A stretch of 64,000 nucleotides of DNA from Roseivirga sp. (GTDB lineage: Bacteria; Bacteroidota; Bacteroidia; Cytophagales; Cyclobacteriaceae), in contig JAAWWF010000007.1 in the NCBI GenBank assembly GCA_021404565.1, forward strand, positions 62,001 to 126,000. Direction: 5' to 3'. Numbering within the stretch: the first letter of the stretch is position 1; each line of letters starts with the position of its first letter. Under the pieces are notes generated by a model. It made no database searches. It worked only from the letters and a program-made list of their open reading frames with translations, and had not been told where the DNA came from. The position numbers and the translations under genes were made by a program. Shown one piece after another: positions 16,628-24,753 of the stretch.

Positions 16628-17683
16628 TTAAAAAATCTCTCGTTCCAAATACTTCTGGATCAGGATAGGCTTAGGTAATTCTTTCAATTCGTCAACCGTA
16701 CAAGCCCTTAATCCATCCATTTCGGCTATAGAGGATTCATTTTCGAGTTCTACCAGGTAGAACTTTGCAAATATACGTTGATGCGTGAGAATATGCTTAT
16801 ATACTTGCGAATCATCTTCAATCACCGCTGCCCTTTTTACAGCCTCAGAAAGTCGTTCTAACAAAACATCCCCCGGCTCCTCCTTGGGAGTTTCTATCAG
16901 GTAAAAGTCATAAAGTCCCTGCCAAACATCTTTGGGCCCACGCTCCTTTACATAGTAGCTTTCACCTACTCGGAATACTATATAATTAAAGTGTCGCTCC
17001 CGCACCTTTACCTTTTTTGTTTTAACAGGCAGTTTCAGCTGCTCATTATGATTAAAGGCATAGCACTCCAGCGAGACTGGGCATAGCCCGCAGGCTGGTG
17101 TAGCCGGGGAACACTGCATGGCCCCAAATTCCATAATGCCCTGGTTATAATCAGCGGGCCGATCCTGAGAAATCAGCTCATTGGCCTTTTTCCGAAAAAC
17201 CCTGGGGCCCTGCGATGAGGCTATATCATCTTTGATACCAAATACGCGGCTAAGCACCCGGTAAACATTTCCATCTACTACGGCATTCGCCTTGTCGAAA
17301 GCAAAAGAAGCAATAGCCGCAGCCGTATATGTACCGATGCCTTTGAGTTTTAGTAACTCATCATAGCTATCGGGAAAACTCCCATTGTATGCTGTCACTA
17401 CCATTTTTGCACAGGCATGAAGGTTTCTGGCGCGGGAGTAATAGCCCAGTCCCTGCCACAAACGCAGCACCTCTGTTTCGCTGGCTTTAGCCAGGTCGAA
17501 AACCGTGGGGTAGGTCATCACAAATTTTTCATAGTAGGGCAAACCCTGCGCAACGCGGGTCTGCTGAAGTATGATCTCAGACAGCCATATTTTATAGGGG
17601 TCTTTGGTATGGCGCCAGGGTAAATCGCGCTTGTGATAGTCGTACCACTTAATGATCTGATTAGCAAAGAGTTTAGCTTCCAA
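16628..17683 (-). CDS. mutY: A/G-specific adenine glycosylase MutY
   Basis: 351 residues. MutY removes adenine mispaired with 8-oxoguanine. Visible are Glu36 in LSEIILQQTRV, the helix-hairpin-helix LKGIGTYTA (113-121), Asp137 in VVDGNVYRV, and the 4Fe-4S ligands C191, C198, C201 and C207. A NUDIX-like C-terminal domain that reads 8-oxoG follows. The start is TTG at 17683; an in-frame TAG lies nine bases upstream and no ATG fits. It is divergent from the HU gene. Confidence 0.96.
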   Translation of the reverse strand: MEAKLFANQIIKWYDYHKRDLPWRHTKDPYKIWLSEIILQQTRVAQGLPYYEKFVMTYPTVFDLAKASETEVLRLWQGLGYYSRARNLHACAKMVVTAYNGSFPDSYDELLKLKGIGTYTAAAIASFAFDKANAVVDGNVYRVLSRVFGIKDDIASSQGPRVFRKKANELISQDRPADYNQGIMEFGAMQCSPATPACGLCPVSLECYAFNHNEQLKLPVKTKKVKVRERHFNYIVFRVGESYYVKERGPKDVWQGLYDFYLIETPKEEPGDVLLERLSEAVKRAAVIEDDSQVYKHILTHQRIFAKFYLVELENESSIAEMDGLRACTVDELKELPKPILIQKYLEREIF

Positions 17684-17746
17684 TGTCGGCTATCATTTAT
17701 ATAGATTGAGACCTGATGGATGACAGGCTAAAATTTTGTAGGATCG

Positions 17747-17778
17747 TTTTTTTAATTCGAAATGAACTCGTAGTTTTG
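17747..17778 (+). promoter_or_regulatory. Promoter of the HU gene
   Basis: TAGTTTTG at 17771-17778 matches the Bacteroidota -10 consensus TAnnTTTG. TTTT at 17747-17750 is a weak -33 element, with a 20-base spacer. The HU start codon lies 62 bases downstream. Confidence 0.55.
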
Positions 17779-17840
17779 CAGGCCAAAAATACTGGTAATT
17801 AGTTTATTACAAATTTTTCGTAAACCTAAAATTTAATTCA

Positions 17841-18143
17841 GTGACGAAAGCAGATGTTATCAGCCAGATAGCTGAGAAGACCGGAATAGATAAAGCTGAT
17901 GTTACTACTACAGTAGAAACTCTTTTCGCAGTAGTGAAAGACTCAATGGCGGAAGGTGAGAATATTTATGTAAGAGGTTTTGGCAGCTTTGTGAACAAGA
18001 GAAGAGCAAAGAAAATCGCCAGAAACATATCGCAGAATACGGCCATCGTAATAGATGAGCACTATGTACCTAGCTTCAAACCATCAAAAGTGTTTGTAGA
18101 GCAGGTTAAGACAAGCGACCGCGTAAAGGCAGCGAACAAATAA
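17841..18143 (+). CDS. HU family DNA-binding protein
   Basis: A 100-residue histone-like protein that bends DNA as a dimer. It begins with the standard TKADVISQIAEKTGIDK and carries the beta-arm segment FGSFVNKRRAKKIARN. The start is GTG at 17841, with no ATG near. It is the first gene of a plus-strand run with the TPR protein, the small basic protein and RNase G. It is less likely to be IHF, as this phylum encodes several HU paralogues. Confidence 0.95.
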   Translation: MTKADVISQIAEKTGIDKADVTTTVETLFAVVKDSMAEGENIYVRGFGSFVNKRRAKKIARNISQNTAIVIDEHYVPSFKPSKVFVEQVKTSDRVKAANK

Positions 18144-18161
18144 ATAAGCCTGAAGGCTTAG

Positions 18162-18986
18162 ATGAAGAGATTACAAATTATCATCATAGTACTAGCAGTT
18201 CTCTCTATAGCAGGACTTTATAGTCTGCCTAGGGTAGTAATAGACAATGATGAAGGTGAAACACAGGACTTTGGTGGTTCGACTCTTCCGGAAGGAGGTA
18301 CGGCTGACCATAGTGCTGAGATTCCCGAAGAGGTTCTTCCCAGACTTGAGCACTGGAAAAATGAACTGATTCTTTCCGGAAAGATACAGAACAACGAATC
18401 GGCACTCGATTCTTTGATGTTGGTATTTCAGGGAATAAATAAATATGATAGTGCAGCACATTATGCTGCAGCTTTTGCAGACAGCTATCAGGAAGTAAAG
18501 CATTGGCGGAAGGCCGGTGATGCATTTTATGAAGCTTTTACCTTTTCGGTAGACGAGGCTAAATCATTGCTTCTGGCACAAAAAGCCAGAACCTACTACG
18601 ACAAGATTTTTGATTCTGGTGTAAATGACCTGGATGCAAAAACTAACGTAGCCATGTTAATGGTTGATAGCTCAACTCCCATGCAGGGGATTATGATGCT
18701 CAGAGAAATTCTGGAAGAAGACCCTACGCATGAAAAGGCACGCTTGAATATGGGATGGCTCTCAATTCGCTCACAACAGTTTGAGCGGGGAGTAGAGCAC
18801 TTTGAAAGCCTTATAGAAAATCATCCTGATAACCTGGAAGGAAACTACTATTTAGGAGTTTGCTACTTTGAGACAGGACAGCTGGAAAAAGCAAAAGCAC
18901 AGCTTGAGAAAGTAAAAACAATGGATACAGATCCGATGGTTCAAACAGCCGCGGACGAGTTTCTTGAAAGAATAAATAATAATTAA
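18162..18986 (+). CDS. Membrane-anchored TPR protein
   Basis: 274 residues with one N-terminal membrane anchor (about 5-22), an acidic linker and a helical TPR region (about 90-270; clear units near EKARLNMGWLSIRSQQFERG and LEGNYYLGVCYFETGQLEKA). It probably faces the periplasm and serves as a protein-binding scaffold; the partner is unknown. It follows HU by 18 bases and precedes the small ribosomal-type gene by 12, a neighbourhood repeated in many Bacteroidota. Confidence 0.85.
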   Translation: MKRLQIIIIVLAVLSIAGLYSLPRVVIDNDEGETQDFGGSTLPEGGTADHSAEIPEEVLPRLEHWKNELILSGKIQNNESALDSLMLVFQGINKYDSAAHYAAAFADSYQEVKHWRKAGDAFYEAFTFSVDEAKSLLLAQKARTYYDKIFDSGVNDLDAKTNVAMLMVDSSTPMQGIMMLREILEEDPTHEKARLNMGWLSIRSQQFERGVEHFESLIENHPDNLEGNYYLGVCYFETGQLEKAKAQLEKVKTMDTDPMVQTAADEFLERINNN

Positions 18987-18998
18987 AACATTAACATT

Positions 18999-19088
18999 AT
19001 GCCTTGCGGTAAAAAAAGAAAAAGACATAAGATTTCTACTCACAAGAGAAAGAAGAGACTTAGAAAGAACAGACATAAGAAGAAGTAA
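18999..19088 (+). CDS. 29-residue bS22/AURKAIP1-COX24-like ribosomal protein
   Basis: The ATG at 18999 opens a 29-codon frame encoding a very basic peptide that starts MPCGKKRKRHK and ends RKNRHKKK, with 20 Lys/Arg/His residues. This matches the AURKAIP1/COX24 C-terminal family, which includes mycobacterial bS22 and mitochondrial mS38, a small peptide bound to the small ribosomal subunit. It lies 12 bases after the TPR gene. The stop codon is inside a perfect 30-base palindrome. A role in the ribosome is by family. Confidence 0.85.
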   Translation: MPCGKKRKRHKISTHKRKKRLRKNRHKKK

Positions 19089-19103
19089 TTACTTCTTCTT
19101 ATG
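19074..19103. repeat. Perfect 30-base palindrome over the stop codon of the small ribosomal gene
   Basis: CATAAGAAGAAGTAA (19074-19088) is followed directly by its exact reverse complement TTACTTCTTCTTATG (19089-19103). The left half encodes the last four codons plus the stop. In RNA it can fold into a stem of about 13 pairs. No T-run follows, so it is not a standard terminator. Confidence 0.75.
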
Positions 19104-19116
19104 GTGCTTAGGCACC
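19103..19116 (+). repeat. Second hairpin before RNase G
   Basis: GGTGC (19103-19107) and GCACC (19112-19116) with a TTAG loop, directly abutting the 30-base palindrome. Together they make a tandem structure in the leader of the RNase G gene. Confidence 0.5.
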
Positions 19117-19153
19117 CCATAAAGTTCTATTTCTAACATAAACTTCCCTCAAA

Positions 19154-20710
19154 TTGAGTAACGAATTAGTAATCAATTCGACTCAGGATGGAAGTCGTAT
19201 AGCCCTTCTAAAGGACAAAAGCCTGGTAGAATTTCATCATGACACTGATGAAAACCAGTTCAAAGTAGGTGATATGTACCTGGGTACGGTCAAGAAGATC
19301 GTTCAGGGACTTAATGCAGCCTTCATTGATATAGGCTTTGAAAAAGATGCTTTCTTACACTATCTGGACTTGGGGCCTCAATTGAGGTCCTTGACCAAGT
19401 ACACAAAATCCGTACAGGGGTCTAAAGAAGTAACAGGTTTACTCAACAAGTTCAAAGGAGAACCGGATATCAACAAGCTTGGCAAAATGAGCCAGGTGCT
19501 GACAAGAGGTCAGCAAATTTTGGTACAGGTAGTAAAAGAACCTATTTCCACAAAAGGGCCACGACTATCCTGCGAATTGTCATTGGCTGGGCGCTACATG
19601 GTATTAGTACCATTTTCAAGCGCCATCAACATCTCCAAGAAAATAACAGACGGAGATGAAAGAAGACGACTCCATAGGCTTATATCCTCTATCAAGCCCG
19701 AAAACTTTGGCGTAATTATCAGAACAGTCGCTAAAGGAAAAGACGTAGCAGAACTCGATAAAGACTTACGAAACCTTGTTGAAACCTGGCAGGAAGGCAT
19801 GCAACGCCTGAAAAAAGCCAAACCAAGAGACAAGGTAATCGGTGAAATGAGTCGGGCCTCTTCCCTGATCAGAGATATGATGAACGAATCTTTCGACAGT
19901 GTTTACACTGACGACAAGATAATTCATGACGAGATCAAGCAGTACGTAAAAAAGATTGCTCCTGAAAAGGAGAAAATCGTGAAGATGTACAATGGCAAGG
20001 CTAAGATTTTTGAGACCTTCGGAATCGAAAAGCAAGTAAAATCGCTCTTCGGAAAATCTGTGAGCCTGCAAAAAGGCGGCTACCTCATCATTGAGCATAC
20101 CGAGGCCCTCCACGTAATTGACGTAAACAGTGGCAATAAATCCAATGCCGGCTCCGACCAGGAGGCTACAGCCCTTGCCGTAAACCGAGAGGCTGCCAAG
20201 GAAATCGCCCGCCAGTTGAGGCTACGTGATATGGGTGGTATCATTGTGATTGACTTCATTGATATGAGGAAGGCTGATAACAAGAAGGCCCTCTTTCAGA
20301 TCATGAAAGAAGCCATGAAGGATGATAGGGCCAAAAACACTATTCTTCCGGTTACGAAATTCGGCCTGATGCAAATTACGCGGCAACGTGTAAGGCCTGA
20401 AATGGATATCAAGACCAAAGAGGTTTGTTCCAGCTGTGGTGGTACCGGTAAGGTCTCTGCCACAATTTTAGTCTCAGATCAGATTGAAAAGAACCTGGAG
20501 TATATACTAACCACACAGAATCAGAAAGGTGTGACCATGACCGTACATCCATTTCTACATGCTTACTTCACAAAAGGCATGTTTTCGATCAGATGGGACT
20601 GGTATAAGAAATATCGTACCTGGGTGAAAATAGAAAAAGACAGTTCTCTGAGTCTCTCTGATTATGTCTTCTATGATAAAGCAGGTGAAGAGATAGAAAT
20701 GAAACCCTGA
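19154..20710 (+). CDS. rng: Ribonuclease G (Rne/Rng family)
   Basis: 518 residues: an N-terminal S1-like RNA-binding segment (LNAAFIDIGFEKDAFLHYLDL), the RNase E/G catalytic core with the Asp-bearing ALHVIDVNSG and GGIIVIDFIDM motifs, and the zinc-link Cys pair in EVCSSCGGTGK. It trims rRNA and mRNA in the cytosol. The start is TTG at 19154: an in-frame TAA lies 15 bases upstream with no ATG, and the N-terminus MSNELVINSTQ matches relatives. It ends the HU-TPR-small protein run and is followed by a strong terminator. Confidence 0.95.
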   Translation: MSNELVINSTQDGSRIALLKDKSLVEFHHDTDENQFKVGDMYLGTVKKIVQGLNAAFIDIGFEKDAFLHYLDLGPQLRSLTKYTKSVQGSKEVTGLLNKFKGEPDINKLGKMSQVLTRGQQILVQVVKEPISTKGPRLSCELSLAGRYMVLVPFSSAINISKKITDGDERRRLHRLISSIKPENFGVIIRTVAKGKDVAELDKDLRNLVETWQEGMQRLKKAKPRDKVIGEMSRASSLIRDMMNESFDSVYTDDKIIHDEIKQYVKKIAPEKEKIVKMYNGKAKIFETFGIEKQVKSLFGKSVSLQKGGYLIIEHTEALHVIDVNSGNKSNAGSDQEATALAVNREAAKEIARQLRLRDMGGIIVIDFIDMRKADNKKALFQIMKEAMKDDRAKNTILPVTKFGLMQITRQRVRPEMDIKTKEVCSSCGGTGKVSATILVSDQIEKNLEYILTTQNQKGVTMTVHPFLHAYFTKGMFSIRWDWYKKYRTWVKIEKDSSLSLSDYVFYDKAGEEIEMKP

Positions 20711-20724
20711 TAGTATACAACATC

Positions 20725-20763
20725 AAAAAAGGCCAGTCTGAATCTTCAGATTGGCCTTTTTAT
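20725..20763. terminator. Bidirectional terminator between rng and the substrate-binding gene
   Basis: A 13-pair stem (20729-20741 with 20746-20758, one G-T pair) and a four-base loop has an A-run before it and a T-run after it. It serves both convergent genes. Confidence 0.88.
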
Positions 20764-20780
20764 TTATTTTGGGTGCCTGT

Positions 20781-21926
20781 CTAGCCTAACAGATAGGGAT
20801 TGGTCCAGCCCGTCTTAATCAGGTTTTTAATACCCCAAGCCAGGTCTTCATAGTACTTTTCAGGTACTTCTACCTCTCTGAGCTTCTTTCTCAAGACCTT
20901 TCCATCTTCTTCCACAATCTCAAATTCATAATCAGTGGTGTTCGTCATCCGTGTTTCGGGATCAAAATTTAAATCACCACGCGGGCCCGAAACAGACACC
21001 TTTGTCAACGCTTCTTTCACGGCTTCAGGAGCTGAGTTCTCAGCTTTCAGTAGTGCTCTCCCAAGTAATTCGCCCGTTTCATAAGCCAGCAAACCATAAG
21101 GATGAGGTTTTTTGTGAAGGCTGGTTTCAAAAAATGACTTAAACGCCAGATTAGCCTCACTTTTTCCATCACGGTCCCAGCAGCCCATGGTCCTTTGCCC
21201 TATCAATTTCTTTCCACAGGCTTCTAATACATCATCCGCATGCAACATATAGCTCGGAATAAATGGCGTCTTTTCCCCTTCAATCTCAGACCAGGTTTCT
21301 ACGAAAGAAATTCCTTCTTTTCCCGAGTAAAACCCAAAGATAAAATCTGCCTTTTCGTCCAGGGCTTCCTTAATTTGTTTTGCAGGAGATTCCGTTCTGC
21401 TTTCCTTATGCGTTACAGTAGCAAAACTCATCTTGCCGCCAGCCACCTCAAAGGCCCTTGTAAAGGCTATGGAAGTTCCATAGCCCACATCGTGAATTGC
21501 TCCCATGTGCACGCCTTTGATACCATAGCGTGTAGCCACATCATAGCCTTGCAACCAGGCAGATTTGGCCAGATCAAATGTATTGATGAAGGCAAACTCA
21601 GACTTGCAATCTTCGTGAATAACATCCTCTCCCATGTAAGTCAATAACAAGAGCACTTCATTTGAATCCAGCAAAGGGGCTATATCTATCAAAAAAGCAG
21701 GGTTAAACGGAGCTACAATCGCATCCACCTGTTCTCTAATAATGAGAGACTGGACCTTTTCAGCCATGATCTTCATCTGGTTGTTATAACCACCCGGTTC
21801 AACCACCAGCTCGCAATCAGTAAAACCGGACTTCTGCAAGCCTGCCTCCACTGATGTGCGGTAATCCTTACCAAATCGTTTGAAATAATTCGAATCCGGA
21901 AGGATCAAACCAATTTTGTATTTCAT
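20781..21926 (-). CDS. Substrate-binding-protein-fold protein without signal peptide
   Basis: 381 residues of the type I periplasmic binding fold (Peripla_BP_6, the leucine/branched-chain amino acid binding family). The protein starts straight at the first beta strand (MKYKIGLILPDSNYFKRFG) with no signal peptide or lipobox, so it should stay in the cytosol. No permease or ATPase genes of a branched-chain transporter lie nearby. It may be a cytosolic sensor or binding protein. It is transcribed alone, with terminators on both sides. Confidence 0.75.
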   Translation of the reverse strand: MKYKIGLILPDSNYFKRFGKDYRTSVEAGLQKSGFTDCELVVEPGGYNNQMKIMAEKVQSLIIREQVDAIVAPFNPAFLIDIAPLLDSNEVLLLLTYMGEDVIHEDCKSEFAFINTFDLAKSAWLQGYDVATRYGIKGVHMGAIHDVGYGTSIAFTRAFEVAGGKMSFATVTHKESRTESPAKQIKEALDEKADFIFGFYSGKEGISFVETWSEIEGEKTPFIPSYMLHADDVLEACGKKLIGQRTMGCWDRDGKSEANLAFKSFFETSLHKKPHPYGLLAYETGELLGRALLKAENSAPEAVKEALTKVSVSGPRGDLNFDPETRMTNTTDYEFEIVEEDGKVLRKKLREVEVPEKYYEDLAWGIKNLIKTGWTNPYLLG

Positions 21927-22005
21927 GTATCAGTTTATTCTGTTAAAAGTGAAACCTGCAATCCGGGCGGGTCTAAAAGTCTGACAAAATAAGGGGGTAT
22001 GGACA

Positions 22006-22033
22006 AAAAAAAACCGGCTATGCCGGTTTTTTT
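22006..22033 (-). terminator. Terminator of the first tail-collar gene
   Basis: AAACCGGC (22011-22018) and GCCGGTTT (22022-22029) with outer A/T runs. On the minus strand the hairpin is followed by T residues, after the gene ending at 22049. Confidence 0.85.
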
Positions 22034-22048
22034 GAATTTCATAGTTAA

Positions 22049-22564
22049 TTAGCTTCTTGAAGGATAAACACCTTCCATGGCAAAGCCGATATAGAGCCCC
22101 AGGAAAGGATTATCAATATCAAAAGGAATGTTACTTCCTGTATTTAAAATAGAGCCACTGTTCATACTTGAATCAGGGTTACTATCTGCATAGCTAAATC
22201 CTCCTGTATCTCCTGCAATAGTTCTGCCAACAGGAATTCTTTCAGTACCCACTGCATTGGCACACCTTAGAGTATGACTATGTGAGGGCATATTCTGAGT
22301 CAACAAAGTAACACTATTTGTACCACCTCTCATACCCCAGGTTCTCGTCTCAAGACCAGGACCACTTCCTACTCCTACCATAGATCTGCCGCGCAAATCC
22401 GGCACACCAAAAGTAGTACGGCCGTCACCACCAAACGTAGTACCTACCAGTGAAAAAATAGCTGAGTATTGTGCAATCGGTAAAAGTTGCCCGTTGCAGA
22501 GCGTCCATCCGCGTGGAGCGAAATTAAAGGCGAAGGGTTGAATTTGTGCAATAAAAGGTACCAT
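22049..22564 (-). CDS. Phage tail-collar / microcystin-dependent-protein-like protein 1
   Basis: A 171-residue tail-collar domain protein. It has the standard elements: an N-terminal IQPFAFNFAPRGWTLCNGQLL, a FSLVGTTFGGDGRTTFGVPDLRGR core and a C-terminal VYPSRS. In phage these domains form short tail fibres; in bacteria many stand-alone copies exist (the MdpB group) whose function is not known. There is no signal peptide and no other phage gene. It is a separate transcription unit, with a second copy 1.4 kb upstream. Confidence 0.88.
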   Translation of the reverse strand: MVPFIAQIQPFAFNFAPRGWTLCNGQLLPIAQYSAIFSLVGTTFGGDGRTTFGVPDLRGRSMVGVGSGPGLETRTWGMRGGTNSVTLLTQNMPSHSHTLRCANAVGTERIPVGRTIAGDTGGFSYADSNPDSSMNSGSILNTGSNIPFDIDNPFLGLYIGFAMEGVYPSRS

Positions 22565-22950
22565 AATTTAAAATGTGTTTTGATTAAAAAAAGTCACTGT
22601 TTGCAGTTAATATAAAACTTTTCTTTGAGAAATGACATGATTCTTGATTGCTATTTCATGAATTTGATTTTAAACGGCATCTCCAGCCATGTAGACTGGC
22701 CTCATAAAAATATAGTGTATCAAAATATACTGACAATCTGCAACCGACCAAACAAAGAAAACATCAACCCACAGCTTATAAATACTCCGTTGAGATAACC
22801 CCAAGAAATATCAGAAAAATCAATTTTTAGTACCTGGTTTTGACTCTAAGCAGAACAGGTTTGAAAATACAGATGGACAAAGGCCTGATACCTGATTGAG
22901 TATCAGGAGTAGCCTTGGCTGAAGTCGGACAATGGGAAGTGAGGACTACC
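22565..22950. other. 386-base gap upstream of tail-collar gene 1
   Basis: AT-rich with no open frame I can support. An 8-base inverted repeat, CCTGATAC (22884-22891) and GTATCAGG (22900-22907), lies just after the formyltransferase stop and may be its terminator, though the T-run is poor. I found no TAnnTTTG promoter match on the minus strand. Confidence 0.5.
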
Positions 22951-23874
22951 TCAGCCAAATTTGGCCCCCTTAAAAAAGCCAAAAGTAGTCAGTTTTATTC
23001 CTGAAATATAAGCCCCGGCTATTTCGGCTACCGAAACACGCAAAAACTCTCCATCAGCGCAAATAACTATTATACCATAGGTAAGGTCTGCATGTACTAT
23101 TTCACCTGGTTGCCCTTTCATATCATCATTTCCACCCATCGGTGTAACCTCCAGAATACGCAGAGGTTGACCTGCAAAAGTGGTAATGGCTCCACCGTAT
23201 CGCGGGTTAGCGGCATTTACCAGGTTCTCTATCTCCAAGGCTGTCTGTTCGGCCCAGTTTATGGTCAGGTCAGTTTGTGTCGGAGATCTGTCAGGGGCTG
23301 ACTCACCAGCCTCCAGTTCAAGAAATTGAAGTGGTTCCGTCTGAAGCTTGTTCAGTAAAGCATCGGTCCAGGCTCCAATACTTTGTGTTAGCTGATTGCA
23401 GTAAAGGCCATAGCTGATTCCAGGCCCGATCGGGGCCTTTTCCTGCATGATCACTGCCCCCTCATCAATTTCCTCATTCATAACATGCACTGTCAAACCT
23501 CCTTCAGGTTCGTAGTTTTTTACTTCCCAAAAAATGGGGTCTGCCCCCTTATATTTTGGTAGTAAGCCAAAATGAAAATTGATAAAGCTTCCTGGCAGCA
23601 GGTTAAGAAGGTTTGAGGGGATCTTCCATGGAAAAGTCAAAACAAAAACATAGTCCGGTTTTAACTCAGAGATAGCCTCCTGTAAAGAATTGACCCAGTT
23701 TTCTTTAGAAAGAGAATAAATCTTTTCATCGGCTATCCCTATACTTTTGAATGAATGGATCAGGGGAACATATCGTTCCACATAACTCACTCCCACTAAA
23801 AAATCAAGCTCCTTTAACCTGACAACGGTGGGTAATCCTAATTGGTCTGAATTACAAATGGCAAAAATTTTCAT
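22951..23874 (-). CDS. Formyltransferase family protein (Fmt-like)
   Basis: 307 residues with two domains: an N-terminal formyltransferase domain (about 1-190) and an Fmt C-terminal-like domain (about 205-300). The N10-formyl-THF catalytic region is present: INFHFGLLPKYKGADP, with N-x-H and the SLLP-like GLLP, followed by GLTVHVMNEEIDEGAVI. It differs from housekeeping Fmt at the N-terminus (MKIFAICNSDQLGLPTVVRL) and is more like sugar-nucleotide or amino-acid N-formyltransferases. It lies between two tail-collar genes; its acceptor is unknown. Confidence 0.8.
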   Translation of the reverse strand: MKIFAICNSDQLGLPTVVRLKELDFLVGVSYVERYVPLIHSFKSIGIADEKIYSLSKENWVNSLQEAISELKPDYVFVLTFPWKIPSNLLNLLPGSFINFHFGLLPKYKGADPIFWEVKNYEPEGGLTVHVMNEEIDEGAVIMQEKAPIGPGISYGLYCNQLTQSIGAWTDALLNKLQTEPLQFLELEAGESAPDRSPTQTDLTINWAEQTALEIENLVNAANPRYGGAITTFAGQPLRILEVTPMGGNDDMKGQPGEIVHADLTYGIIVICADGEFLRVSVAEIAGAYISGIKLTTFGFFKGAKFG

Positions 23875-23931
23875 ATGTTCCTCTTAAAAAATACGGGACA
23901 AAAGATAAGACTTTTCTTTACCGGGTACTTA

Positions 23932-23966
23932 AAAAGAAAGCCAGTATCTGAAACTGACTTTCTTTT
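23932..23966 (-). terminator. Terminator of tail-collar gene 2
   Basis: Arms at 23932-23945 and 23953-23966 pair over 14 positions, one being a G-U pair on the minus strand, and the minus strand then runs into T residues. It lies between tail-collar gene 2 and the formyltransferase. Confidence 0.75.
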
Positions 23967-23990
23967 ATGCTTCAGCTCATTTCTGATCCA

Positions 23991-24566
23991 TCAGGACCTT
24001 GATGGGTAAAGCCCTTCTATACAGATAATGTAACTCACCACTTGAAATGGCTGCATATTATCATGCGGTTGTGAGCCTCCAGTATCTCCTATTACAACAG
24101 TTTCTCCACCTGAGGTTACAGGCAATGGAGTATCAACTGTATTGGTATTCGGACCATAAATTTCCAAAGATGGAGTTGCCAGTACATCGCCCGCATTTGG
24201 AGTTTCACGAACAGCCTCGGTCTGGCTAAGAGGCAAATTGGCACTGGCCGAACCAGCACCTGAAGCTGTGGCTGTATGATTGTGTGCAGGCATTTGAGCC
24301 GTGTTTAAAGTCACAGACTCTGCTCCACCAAACTGGCCTTGTGATCTGGGTGTGAGCCCGACACCACGGCCAGCACCAACGGCCACCCGGCCCTGAAGGT
24401 TCGGCAATCCAAAAGTGGTTCGACCATCACCTCCGTACATGGTACCAATCAGTGAAAAAAGAGAGGGGTTTTGCTCGATGGAGATTAAACCTCCATTGCA
24501 AAATGCCCAGTTTCTGGGTGCCCAGTTTGGTCCCCAGGCCATAATTTGTCCTAAATATCCGTCCAT
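23991..24566 (-). CDS. Phage tail-collar / microcystin-dependent-protein-like protein 2
   Basis: A 191-residue tail-collar domain protein with the same plan as its neighbour at 22049: IMAWGPNWAPRNWAFCNGG, then FSLIGTMYGGDGRTTFGLPNLQGR, then a variable middle, and a C-terminus ending GLYPSRS. The shared YPSRS end and the core suggest an old duplication. The variable region holds two Thr/Ala-rich stretches. Function unknown; as far as the window shows there is no prophage. Confidence 0.88.
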   Translation of the reverse strand: MDGYLGQIMAWGPNWAPRNWAFCNGGLISIEQNPSLFSLIGTMYGGDGRTTFGLPNLQGRVAVGAGRGVGLTPRSQGQFGGAESVTLNTAQMPAHNHTATASGAGSASANLPLSQTEAVRETPNAGDVLATPSLEIYGPNTNTVDTPLPVTSGGETVVIGDTGGSQPHDNMQPFQVVSYIICIEGLYPSRS

Positions 24567-24701
24567 TTAATTTTGTGATTTTTTGACTAAAAAATTGAGT
24601 TTCTGAATATATAACATCAAGCTCGAATTGAAATGGAAAAAACAGGATTACGGAACAGAAATTACAGGCATAATCTGTCTCTTGAGCAGCAGTAAAAATA
24701 A

Positions 24702-24728
24702 AAGGGCCATATCAATGATATAGCCCTT
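24702..24728 (-). terminator. Terminator of the aldehyde dehydrogenase gene
   Basis: An imperfect stem of about 11 pairs (24702-24713 with 24717-24728) with a three-base loop. On the minus strand a T-rich run follows. It lies between the dehydrogenase stop (24754) and tail-collar gene 2. Confidence 0.75.
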
Positions 24729-24753
24729 CGTTTCTTATTCAATAAGTAACTTA

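Noticed and set aside
19074-19116. Intrinsic terminator between the small ribosomal gene and rng
   Set aside because: The hairpins lack a following T-run and rng would lose its probable upstream promoter; treated as a structured intergenic region instead.
22049-24566. Prophage remnant because of two phage tail-collar proteins
   Set aside because: No integrase, capsid, terminase, lysis or other tail genes and no attachment repeats are nearby; stand-alone tail-collar proteins are common in bacteria.
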